In this document: piece by piece, positions 8,940 through 16,458 of the stretch
Layout: the number at the start of each line of letters is the position of its first letter
How positions within the stretch are numbered: the first letter of the stretch is position 1
Notes under the pieces: generated by a model
Database searches by the model: none
The model's input: the letters and a program-made list of their open reading frames with translations, nothing else
What the model was told of the DNA's origin: nothing
DNA from: Conchocele bisecta
Taxonomy: Eukaryota > Mollusca > Bivalvia > Lucinida > Thyasiridae
Assembly (NCBI GenBank): GCA_029237695.1
Contig: JAQRGA010000042.1
Coordinates: forward strand, 1 to 64,000
Direction of reading: 5' to 3'
Length of the DNA stretch: 64,000 nucleotides
Position numbers and translations under genes: made by a program

Positions 8940-11738
8940 CTAATCTATATATTTGAATTTCTGAATATAAAAAACCTTCTTATTCGCGGTCTCAGAATCT
9001 TCTCTACTTCCTATAACTGCAAATATTTTTTGAGAAGCCAGTATTTTATCCACTCCGATATCAAAAACACCTTCTGTGCCTTTTTTACCATTTATAGTTA
9101 CATCTCCAAGATCTTTTATTGACTCTCCCATCGCTATAATTTTTAAAGCATTATCCTGCTTTAGTACCTGTGGTTTATCTGCTTTGGTCAGATTTATAAA
9201 CTTACCGATTATTTCTTCCTGCTCTGCGTCATTATCCTGATTTAAATTTAAAGAACTGTTTTTACCTATCAATAATTTTCTAAATTCTTCAGCACGCCCT
9301 CCTCCTAATATTTCTGCTCTGGATTTGAAAGGATTCTTTTTGTCATAAATATTCTTCAACTCTGTTGCTAAATCTTCTGCTTTATCTGAGTCAATCTCTC
9401 TATTAGTCAGCCAACCGGGATACATATTCACATTTTCAGGATTAGTTTGATCTGTAAAACTACCCACACGTATCTTTTGAAATAGAATTTTCAATGCATC
9501 TAAATTATCTGAATTTATATTTATTTTTCCGAATGTTTCTGTGGCATCACTCATTTTTACCTGATTTAGGATATTGGCGTCGCCGTGGCTGTAAGCATTT
9601 CCACCGGCATCATCCTTTACACCCTCTGCAGTATTAAATTTTTTCAAATTAATTGTCTGCCATTTCTGACCTCTGTGGATAAGACCTAACTCCCATGGTG
9701 ATTCCATAGGTGCATTCCGTATATAGGCTGTAGAAACTTCCCATGGTTTTTGTGCATTAGTTTCTATATCTCTATCCAAGTCGGTAACATTATTTGGGTT
9801 ACACGGGTTATTATTATCTCCCAGTGTACCCTTGGCCGTAAAAGTGGCAGGGAAATCATACCGTTTAACATTAGAAGACCAGTCTAACGGTTTTAAATTC
9901 TGCCGTGAATCTCTAACTTGTGCGTTAAATTGGATCATTTTCGAAAGATAGTCCGGCCATACTAATCTGACCTCCAATATTATAGAGTTAACAGGTTTTT
10001 TTATATCCGACGGTGTTACTATATTTGCAAAATCATAAAAATCCTTATTCCCCGTTTTAGGATTCAAACCTTCAAGTTTTACTGTCAGTTTCTTAATTTT
10101 AAAATCTTTAACTTTTAAGTAAACATTCTTACGACCTAAGATTTGCCATCGTGGTGTCCACGAATTATTAACAGTTCTATTATAGACGCCGGGAAAACGA
10201 TTATTAGTAGAACTTAGTATTACTATTTCCTTAGGTTTATTAGTAGATGAATACTTCTTTTCGTTAGCAGTAAATTCCCACTCCATATCCACAGTTGCTG
10301 TCATTTCAGGATTGGAATGCGAATACATATTAATTAATTCAATACTTATAACCGGCTCGACACTTAATGCATATTGGCTCCATATTGTGCTACTCTTACT
10401 CCTCTTATATGCCATATAAACTGGAAATAGAATGTTAATTTCATTAATGTATGGAACTCTTTCCAGACCTACATAGGTCGGTGCATTAATATAGTAACTT
10501 CCGGTACCGCTAGAATTTTTTGTAGTATTTATTGGTTGTGCATTATCAAAGTCTGTTGTTGCAATATCATCAGAGTCAGAATAATCAATCAGGTTTGCAA
10601 TAATCTGATTCCCTCTCTGTTTTGAATCTTTAAAACTACCCTTACTCTTCCAGTTTTTCAGCCATGGTATTCCGCCAAGTTTTATTTTATCTGGATCTTT
10701 TTCTGAAAATAAAACAGGAGAATCTGCCAGTGGTGAGTTAGCAATTTTATTGTTGAAATTATCCCAGTCTGTTCTTGCGAGGTTAAATCTATGATATAAC
10801 TCACCCGAATCTTTTACACCATCGCCATTATCATCAATCCAGTATGCTTCAGGGTCTGCAGAGTCTGTAGGGTCGCGGAAAAGTTTTTTGAATTTATTTT
10901 TCTCATCAGCAGTGGTTATATTAAGAGCTTTAAAAACTTCAGGATAATCTTTCCATCGCTGTCCGGCTTTAAGTTTCCCTACGGGGTTAGCCTTGTCTGA
11001 GCCTAAATCCTGTATATATTGATCTGTAAGCCATGAATTCTTATCTTTTAATGTGCGTAGAAAAAGTTCACTGACATCTCTTCCCGGCCGCCCAATTACA
11101 TCTTTACCCTGCTTATCACGCATTGTAATTTCACTGTGGCTTGCGGCGTAAGGACTTGAATGCGGCGGGATGCTGTCTTGGGCTATTCCTATATTTTCTT
11201 CAGATGGTATTCCTCCTCCATTTATATCTACATTAAGTCCTGCATCAACCGCGGCGGCGGGATCTATTTCTCCCACCTTTTTTTGTTCGGGAGGGATTAC
11301 AATAAAAGCCATTCTTGAAACGATTGGACCATCATCTTCATTTTTCAAATAAATCCATGTTAACGGCTTCTCATTATCCTTCTTGTCATACTTATAGTAT
11401 TCTATTCCGTTCGTTGTTGTCGACATCTTATCTAAATCGTGGGTAAGTATATCATATTCTTTTTGAGTAAGAGAAGTAGGAGTAGGAAAATCGGGAGTAG
11501 AAATACGCTTAGTAGGATTATCAAAACTCATTATATGACTATAATCGGCAACTGGGCTTACACTGTATATTTTTATTAATTGAATAGCTCTGTTTAAGGC
11601 AGTCTCTGCAGTGAAGTCTGCTTTGACTAGATTATTATAATTTATACTGGCTTTTTTCTCTAAAGTAGCAGTAGTGAGAAATGTTAATCCCAATATCATA
11701 ATCATTGCAATAATGCCTAATACAAAAATTGAGATCAT
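8940..11738 (-). CDS. Large GspK-like minor pseudopilin, start out of frame with its likely leader
   Basis: A very long (932-residue from ATG 11738) protein with an N-terminal membrane segment MISIFVLGIIAMIMILGLTFL, then KASINYNNLVKADFTAETALNRAIQLI, as in GspK/PulK and PilX proteins. GspK is the unusual pseudopilin lacking the +5 glutamate, as here. Usual GspK length is about 300-350, so about 500 residues are extra, mostly polar. The preceding residues in this frame read SQNG, so ATG 11738 falls where the mature +1 should be and has no ribosome-binding site. The plausible start, ATG 11857 with GAGTGAG upstream, is in a different frame because of an 11-bp repeat array at 11764-11804. The gene may be switched off, broken, or misassembled here. 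Confidence 0.72.
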   Translation of the reverse strand: MISIFVLGIIAMIMILGLTFLTTATLEKKASINYNNLVKADFTAETALNRAIQLIKIYSVSPVADYSHIMSFDNPTKRISTPDFPTPTSLTQKEYDILTHDLDKMSTTTNGIEYYKYDKKDNEKPLTWIYLKNEDDGPIVSRMAFIVIPPEQKKVGEIDPAAAVDAGLNVDINGGGIPSEENIGIAQDSIPPHSSPYAASHSEITMRDKQGKDVIGRPGRDVSELFLRTLKDKNSWLTDQYIQDLGSDKANPVGKLKAGQRWKDYPEVFKALNITTADEKNKFKKLFRDPTDSADPEAYWIDDNGDGVKDSGELYHRFNLARTDWDNFNNKIANSPLADSPVLFSEKDPDKIKLGGIPWLKNWKSKGSFKDSKQRGNQIIANLIDYSDSDDIATTDFDNAQPINTTKNSSGTGSYYINAPTYVGLERVPYINEINILFPVYMAYKRSKSSTIWSQYALSVEPVISIELINMYSHSNPEMTATVDMEWEFTANEKKYSSTNKPKEIVILSSTNNRFPGVYNRTVNNSWTPRWQILGRKNVYLKVKDFKIKKLTVKLEGLNPKTGNKDFYDFANIVTPSDIKKPVNSIILEVRLVWPDYLSKMIQFNAQVRDSRQNLKPLDWSSNVKRYDFPATFTAKGTLGDNNNPCNPNNVTDLDRDIETNAQKPWEVSTAYIRNAPMESPWELGLIHRGQKWQTINLKKFNTAEGVKDDAGGNAYSHGDANILNQVKMSDATETFGKININSDNLDALKILFQKIRVGSFTDQTNPENVNMYPGWLTNREIDSDKAEDLATELKNIYDKKNPFKSRAEILGGGRAEEFRKLLIGKNSSLNLNQDNDAEQEEIIGKFINLTKADKPQVLKQDNALKIIAMGESIKDLGDVTINGKKGTEGVFDIGVDKILASQKIFAVIGSREDSETANKKVFYIQKFKYID

Positions 11739-11755
11739 GCCGTTTTGGCTGTTTA

Positions 11756-11857
11756 GGTCGTTTCGGCCGGACAGCGGCCGGACAGCGGCCGGACAGCGGC
11801 CGGATTTTCTTTTAGGGTTGGCTGGTGGTCAGTGCCTGATTTAAGTCTGAAATTCAT
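11756..11857 (-). other. Likely prepilin leader of the GspK-like gene, currently frame-shifted
   Basis: ATG 11857 follows GAGTGAGTT and opens a frame beginning MNFRLKSGTDHQ that crosses the 11-bp array and stops at TAA 11753-11755, giving 34 residues. The distance from this ATG to ATG 11738 is 119 bases; with one repeat unit fewer it would be 108 and in frame, giving a basic leader ending SQNG immediately before MISIFVLG. Confidence 0.6.
11764..11804. repeat. 11-bp GC-rich tandem repeat (3.7 copies) in the 5' end of the GspK-like gene
   Basis: The unit CGGCCGGACAG occurs at 11764, 11775 and 11786, with a partial copy CGGCCGGA at 11797. It is a GC-rich island in very AT-rich DNA. Eleven is not a multiple of three, so each gain or loss of a unit changes the frame between ATG 11857 and the GspK-like body. 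At the present copy number the leader frame runs into TAA at 11753-11755. Confidence 0.95.
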
Positions 11858-11976
11858 AACTCACTCTTTATTATTTAGATTTTAAAGATTAACAATCAAA
11901 ACATTACTAACTGCATTGTAATGAATATCATGCCAATTAACAAGAATGCCTAATCAGAAAATTAGTTAAAATTTTA

Positions 11977-12302
11977 TTAAACAGCTAATTTTAAGGTAGA
12001 GGCTGTTGAACTGAACCTCTTCTGATTCTTTACTCTAAAACTGTATGTATAAGTTGGATTCGCAGTTCCGTCATAATAATAATTTTGATATTTTATCCTG
12101 TATAAATCTGAAGCAGAGTCATCATTTGGCAGAATATGCAAAGTACTTACAAAAACAGGTGGTTTATTTTATCCAGAACAGCGGGGAAAAGTGCGATGAC
12201 AGAACTCATTCCAACAGCCAGAATACTTATAGCCAGAATAAGTTCAATAGTAGAAAATGAGGATTTCCGTCTAAGTGTCTAAATTTTTTTAATCCGAGCC
12301 AT
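11977..12302 (-). pseudogene. Decayed chimeric copy of the GspI-like and GspJ-like pseudopilin genes
   Basis: From ATG 12302 the minus strand reads MARIKKI, a TAG stop, then TLRRKSSFSTIELILAISIL and AVGMSSVIALFPA, nearly the same as the start of the GspI-like gene at 14324 (IKKVQTVRRKALFSTIELIL). It then changes to DLYRIKYQNYYYDG, matching LYEVKYQNYYYDG inside the GspJ-like gene, and ends FRVKNQKRFSSTAS, matching the tail of that gene. So a copy of two neighbouring genes has lost most of both and gained a stop. DNA upstream to about 12350 also resembles the tail of the GspH-like gene. Confidence 0.88.
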
Positions 12303-12474
12303 GCAAGACTCTCCCTGTATATATATATCAATGGTTATATTTATAGGCGGTGCGAATAAGTTTATTAATATTGAAATTTTGATTTAATACATAGATATAT
12401 ATCAAATATGAGTGATTTTTATTAAAAAAATTATAAGATAAATTAAATAATTCCACGACTAAGCTCAGTACTGC

Positions 12475-13551
12475 CTAATAGTTACCTCTATTTCCGATAA
12501 ATACGGTTGTACTGAATGTCTTCTGATTCTTAATTCTAAATTTATATGCAGCAGTTTGAATCGATAACTTGTAATTATCATCATCTTCTACAGCAGGATT
12601 TAAATCTTTTGATTTCTTTACCAAAGAGATCCATTTATACCATGATTTCCTATCCATTAAAGTAAGAGTAATAGTTATTGAATAAGGAGGTATATAATAA
12701 TATGGTGGCTGTGCATTCTTAGGGGTAATAGGAAAAAGCTTATCCGTGATTTTATTATTACTAGGGTTACGATACGTAAGAGCATCAAGTTCAGTTATAG
12801 CAGTGCTCCTGATTTTGTGAATAGGAATAATATTATTTTCTTTATCAAAACATTCAAACTCAAGTTTCGTTACATAAGGAATTAGTTTATTGTATTTTCC
12901 TGAAGAGTTAGAATTCACTGTAAATACACTGTCCTTATCATCATAGCTGACATTCATCACGCTAATCAGAGTTTCATCATTGAAGTCATTCCACTTTCCA
13001 GTACCTTTTTTATCTTTATTATCTTTATTATCTTTACTCATATTACTCTTAATCTTACTCTTACTCTTACTCTTACTCTTTTCATTCTTATCCCCTATAA
13101 CACTTCTTCGTAACCAGCCGTTAAGCTTTTTTTTCTCCAAATTATTTGAGCCATCGTAATAGTAATTTTGATATTTTACCTCGTATAAATCTAAATTTTT
13201 CACGTCTTTATCTTTATTACACTCATCATTTGGCGGAATAGCTGAATTAGTTACAAAAGCCAGTAATTCATTCCCCGCTAAAGGGTAGGTTGAAGCATCG
13301 GCCGCTTTGGCATGCCAAAATGGTGCATGATTGCTCCCATCACTATAGAATATGCCCTGTAAATCTTTACTTATCATATCAAATGCAATACGTGCATTTA
13401 TAGAGCTAGTCTGTTTATTATCAGCAAATTCCCAAACCTTTTGGGAAGTACCTAAAAACTGTATTAAAATTGATAAAACAACTACTAATGCAGACATTGA
13501 AATTATTAATTCCAATAGTGTAAAAAATTTTGATTTATTTTGATTTATCAT
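12475..13551 (-). CDS. GspJ/PulJ-like minor pseudopilin
   Basis: A pseudopilin with leader MINQNKSK and membrane helix FFTLLELIISMSALVVVLSILI, including the conserved Glu. Next comes a GspJ-type segment around ARIAFDMISKDLQGIFY, then a long variable region. The ATG at 13551 is chosen over an in-frame TTG at 13590 because it gives the normal short leader; it lies 11 bases after the previous stop. About 358 residues, larger than GspJ (~200). The middle carries low-complexity lysine/serine and DNK repeats from microsatellites at 13011-13080. Likely role: tip complex of a pseudopilus; the substrate is unknown. Confidence 0.8.
   Translation of the reverse strand: MINQNKSKFFTLLELIISMSALVVVLSILIQFLGTSQKVWEFADNKQTSSINARIAFDMISKDLQGIFYSDGSNHAPFWHAKAADASTYPLAGNELLAFVTNSAIPPNDECNKDKDVKNLDLYEVKYQNYYYDGSNNLEKKKLNGWLRRSVIGDKNEKSKSKSKSKIKSNMSKDNKDNKDKKGTGKWNDFNDETLISVMNVSYDDKDSVFTVNSNSSGKYNKLIPYVTKLEFECFDKENNIIPIHKIRSTAITELDALTYRNPSNNKITDKLFPITPKNAQPPYYYIPPYSITITLTLMDRKSWYKWISLVKKSKDLNPAVEDDDNYKLSIQTAAYKFRIKNQKTFSTTVFIGNRGNY
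13011..13080. repeat. In-frame microsatellites inside the GspJ-like gene
   Basis: A 9-bp unit TATCTTTAT repeats three times at 13011-13037 (the third ends in C) and encodes Asp-Asn-Lys. A 6-bp unit CTTACT repeats 4.5 times at 13054-13080 and encodes Lys-Ser. Both units are multiples of three, so length changes would alter a flexible linker without breaking the frame. Confidence 0.9.
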
Positions 13552-13562
13552 TTTATTATTAG

Positions 13563-14324
13563 TTAAGGAGTAGGGATTTGAGCTTTCCAATTTTGAAGTT
13601 CACCATCTATATAAATCCAAGGATCATCAAGATTTTTTTCTTTTTGCACGTTCAGTTCATCTTTCCATTTAGAGAGAAAAATTTCAAAAGAATAAACATC
13701 TATAAAACGACTTTCATATGGTTTGGCAAGCGGATAGGATATTTTCATAGTAATAATAATAACATCACTGTATTTTGAGTGATTCTTTTTACCCTGTTCA
13801 TCAATGTCAAAGTCTCCACGCATGACTCCTGTCAATGAATCAGATACTTCCTCATAATGAATTAATATTTGAGCCTGATAATCCGGAATTGATGAATTTT
13901 CTGATTTTATTTTAACAACATATAGCATAGACGGCTTGGAGCTGGGGCGTTCTATCTCATAAATATTACCATATTGATTATAAGCAGGAGGCTTCTTATT
14001 CAATATATCATTAAATTTATCCTCAGTTAGTATTTGATCATTATTGAATTTAGCATTTTCTGAATTAGCGCTGGGAAACTTTTTCCATCCGTTCTTATTG
14101 TTTTGTGTGTCTTTACTTTGTCTGGTAATAAAAGTCTGCATAGTCCTTGCAGCCATGGCAGAATAATTTTTCCCTACAGCCTGCTCTGTTTCATCCAGAC
14201 CAGCGGGAAAAAGTGCGATAACAGAAGTCATTCCAACAGCCAAAACACTTATAGCAAGAATAAGTTCAATGGTAGAAAAGAGAGCTTTACGTCTAACTGT
14301 CTGAACTTTTTTAATCTGATCCAT
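13563..14324 (-). CDS. GspI/PilV-like minor pseudopilin
   Basis: ATG 14324 follows GGGAGAG at the right distance and is preferred to a longer in-frame start at 14351. The leader MDQIKKVQTVRRKAL precedes FSTIELILAISVLAVGMTSVIALFPAG, which is the GspI/PilV pattern (IELILAISVLAVGM). About 253 residues. The body has VVKIKSENSS and MRGDFDIDE, with no further recognised domain. The start overlaps the end of the GspH-like gene by 14 bases. A degenerate copy of its first 45 codons lies at about 12150-12302. Confidence 0.82.
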   Translation of the reverse strand: MDQIKKVQTVRRKALFSTIELILAISVLAVGMTSVIALFPAGLDETEQAVGKNYSAMAARTMQTFITRQSKDTQNNKNGWKKFPSANSENAKFNNDQILTEDKFNDILNKKPPAYNQYGNIYEIERPSSKPSMLYVVKIKSENSSIPDYQAQILIHYEEVSDSLTGVMRGDFDIDEQGKKNHSKYSDVIIITMKISYPLAKPYESRFIDVYSFEIFLSKWKDELNVQKEKNLDDPWIYIDGELQNWKAQIPTP

Positions 14325-14961
14325 AAGAAACTCTCCCTGTATAATTATCAACGGTTATACATATTTTATTGGCAGTATTAAGCTGTTTTATTTCGTTCGG
14401 TGATGCTTTACCCGTAAAGACACCCGACCCGACAATAACTATTTTTCTAGCTCCTTTAGTATCTCCTGCGGGCTTAAAAATTATTCCTTTTAACTTCTTT
14501 TTTCCTGTAAATATAGGATCTTCAACTTTATCAATCTCTAACGTTGAATAATCTTTAATGGTATCTTTATTGTTTGTTATACCCAGCAGTACTATGCCTG
14601 TAGGAAGATATTCCCATTTTTCGTCAGCTACCCAATTAATAAACTCACCATCCGACTTAACATTACACGCTCTATATGCTCTATAGTTATATCTACTATT
14701 AACATCTTCATCAGTAATAAAAACAAGAGCTGCAGACTTATTGTGTGTAATTGCATAACCTCTCACAGCATTTAGTTTAGAAGCGATAGTTATCGCCGCT
14801 ATTTCTACACTCTGACCTTTTGTCATATGTAAAAAAGCAGGCAGAGATATACTAAAAATTATAATTATAATAGTAAGGACAGTCACTATTTCTATAAGAG
14901 TAAAATGAAAATATGAAACAGGGTTTCCTGTCGATTCACGGATAAATTTTATTTTTTTCAT
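14311..14961 (-). CDS. GspH-like minor pseudopilin
   Basis: A 216-residue protein: basic leader MKKIKFIRES, helix FHFTLIEIVTVLTIIIIIFSISLPAFL with the +5 Glu, then a GspH-like body (VEIAAITIASKLNAVRGYAITHNKSAALVF) typical of minor pilins that cap the pseudopilus. The ATG lies in the last unit of a 14-bp tandem repeat (14951-15006). The residue before the expected cleavage site is not Gly, as in all neighbours with a TLIEL-type helix. Confidence 0.8.
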   Translation of the reverse strand: MKKIKFIRESTGNPVSYFHFTLIEIVTVLTIIIIIFSISLPAFLHMTKGQSVEIAAITIASKLNAVRGYAITHNKSAALVFITDEDVNSRYNYRAYRACNVKSDGEFINWVADEKWEYLPTGIVLLGITNNKDTIKDYSTLEIDKVEDPIFTGKKKLKGIIFKPAGDTKGARKIVIVGSGVFTGKASPNEIKQLNTANKICITVDNYTGRVSYGSD

Positions 14962-15006
14962 TTTATTTTTTTCATTTTATTTTTTTCATTTTATTTTTTT
15001 CATTTT
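14951..15006. repeat. 14-bp tandem repeat, four perfect copies, carrying repeated start codons
   Basis: Four copies of a 14-base unit (ATTTTTTTCATTTT on the plus strand) run without interruption. Read on the minus strand, each unit carries ATGAAAAAAAT. The first three ATGs each open a five-codon frame MKKIK whose TGA overlaps the next ATG as ATGA. The fourth ATG is the start of the GspH-like gene. The stop of the upstream GspG-like gene also falls inside the first unit. Confidence 0.93.
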
Positions 15007-15635
15007 CTTTTTCTTTTTCTCCATGAATAGACATATGGCTCTAAACCATCGTTAACATCGTATTTGGCTTTTAGAAACACAGTTCCATATAAATTATCAG
15101 CCGTATTATCATCTTTAACAAGATGATTACCAAGCCATTCATTAGTAGCAGTTGTTGTTTTCTTTCCAGAAACCATACCATCATAATCCGCATCTATACC
15201 TATCTTATACTCGTCACCCCACGGACTTAGATAGCCCTTTTCTCTATAATTAGCAGGCAGATCAAGAAAACGGATATTCCTTGCATTTTTATGGCCATTA
15301 TACCTCACTGTCTCATTTTTATAAGAAACATTTGTCAATAGCGTCATTATCTTTCCATAATCATAATCTCCCTCAGGGAACTCATCGCTCGGAATAGGCA
15401 GTATCCCGTAGGTAGATTTATACATTTTTATTGCAGTGCTAATTGAATTCATTTCAGCTTTTGCTTTTGTAACTCTCGCCCGTTCGGTTAAACCTGACAA
15501 TACAGGCAGCAGCATTGCAGCTAAAATAGCAATAATAGAAATAACAACCATTAACTCAATCATGCTGAATTTTTTTTTAGAGGTTCTGAGATGGTGAGCA
15601 GTCAACTGCTCTCTGTATGCAAAATTATTATACAC
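15000..15635 (-). CDS. GspG-like pseudopilin (second copy)
   Basis: A 211-residue protein with helix FSMIELMVVISIIAILAAMLLPVL, the standard major-pseudopilin sequence, then RARVTKAKAEMNSISTAIKMYKSTYG, the GspG long helix, and GYLSPWGDEYKIGIDADYDG, resembling the GspG calcium-loop region. The leader is unusually long (about 22 residues from ATG 15635). The C-terminus is very basic (WRKRKRK), encoded by a TTTTTC repeat. It lies 43 bases after the first GspG-like gene. Confidence 0.82.
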   Translation of the reverse strand: MYNNFAYREQLTAHHLRTSKKKFSMIELMVVISIIAILAAMLLPVLSGLTERARVTKAKAEMNSISTAIKMYKSTYGILPIPSDEFPEGDYDYGKIMTLLTNVSYKNETVRYNGHKNARNIRFLDLPANYREKGYLSPWGDEYKIGIDADYDGMVSGKKTTTATNEWLGNHLVKDDNTADNLYGTVFLKAKYDVNDGLEPYVYSWRKRKRK

Positions 15636-15678
15636 AATAAAATCCTTTTATTTTTCACCTTTTATATTTTTTACAATA

Positions 15679-16242
15679 TTACCTATTAAAATTAGTAATA
15701 TCATCTCCTTCACCAAATTTAGCACTATCACTGCTGTTATCACCATATCTTCCATCTTTTCCGAGAGATCCTATATCAAATAGAGTCGTATTAACTTTCC
15801 CCGGATATTTATAGATAATAGGTCTGCCCCATGCGTCGGTAAAATAGGAGTAGGTATAAGAGAGATATTTTGAGTTTTTTATTATCCCGTTACCCTTAAA
15901 AGTCTCATAACTAAAATACTTTATAAAAGTGCTGTCAGTCTTATTAATAACTATTGAATTAATGTTTGGGTCTTTTATCACGGCCCAGTTGTAGCGCAGA
16001 TCATTAAAATCAGCATTGCCGTTAGAGCCATTAAAAACCCAAGCCCCATAATATCCTATGTCAATTTTATAATTCTGCATAGCGGCGGAAATAGATTTAA
16101 TCGTCATTTCTGTTTTGTTATTATTACTAGTATCTAAAATTAATCCGTAGACACCAACTGTTATTGTAGTCAGGATGGTGATAATAGCTAATACAGCCAA
16201 TATTTCCATAAGTGTAAATAATTTATTTTTATATTTTTTCAT
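15679..16242 (-). CDS. GspG-like major pseudopilin
   Basis: A 187-residue protein: leader MKKYKNKL, helix FTLMEILAVLAIITILTTITVGVYG, then EMTIKSISAAMQNYKIDIGYYG, and DAWGRPIIYKYPG and GSLGKDGRYGD...GEGDDITNFN, which match the calcium-binding C-terminal loop of GspG very well. It is the first gene of the operon and the best candidate for the main pseudopilus subunit. No GspD, E or F gene lies in the window, so the rest of the machine must be elsewhere. Confidence 0.86.
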   Translation of the reverse strand: MKKYKNKLFTLMEILAVLAIITILTTITVGVYGLILDTSNNNKTEMTIKSISAAMQNYKIDIGYYGAWVFNGSNGNADFNDLRYNWAVIKDPNINSIVINKTDSTFIKYFSYETFKGNGIIKNSKYLSYTYSYFTDAWGRPIIYKYPGKVNTTLFDIGSLGKDGRYGDNSSDSAKFGEGDDITNFNR

Positions 16243-16458
16243 AATTAATATTTTAGTTCTTGGATACCTGATTTATATACGCCTATTGCCTTTAATCTTT
16301 TTAGCGTTAATATTTTATATTTACAAGCAGACAATAAAAAATAAATCTAAAAAATATTATACTGAATTTATAGTGTAATTAACAGCTGACTATTTATAAT
16401 CAGTATAGAAACCTGAGTTAAGAATTATAGTTAATAACCCTCAACCAATCCCTAAATT

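Noticed and set aside
8727..9122. 131-codon plus-strand frame after tRNA-Pro
   Set aside because: It runs antisense into the end of the GspK-like gene and has no start signal or family likeness.
12045..12260. 71-codon plus-strand frame
   Set aside because: It is the antisense of the decayed pilin copy, and the minus strand explains its sequence.
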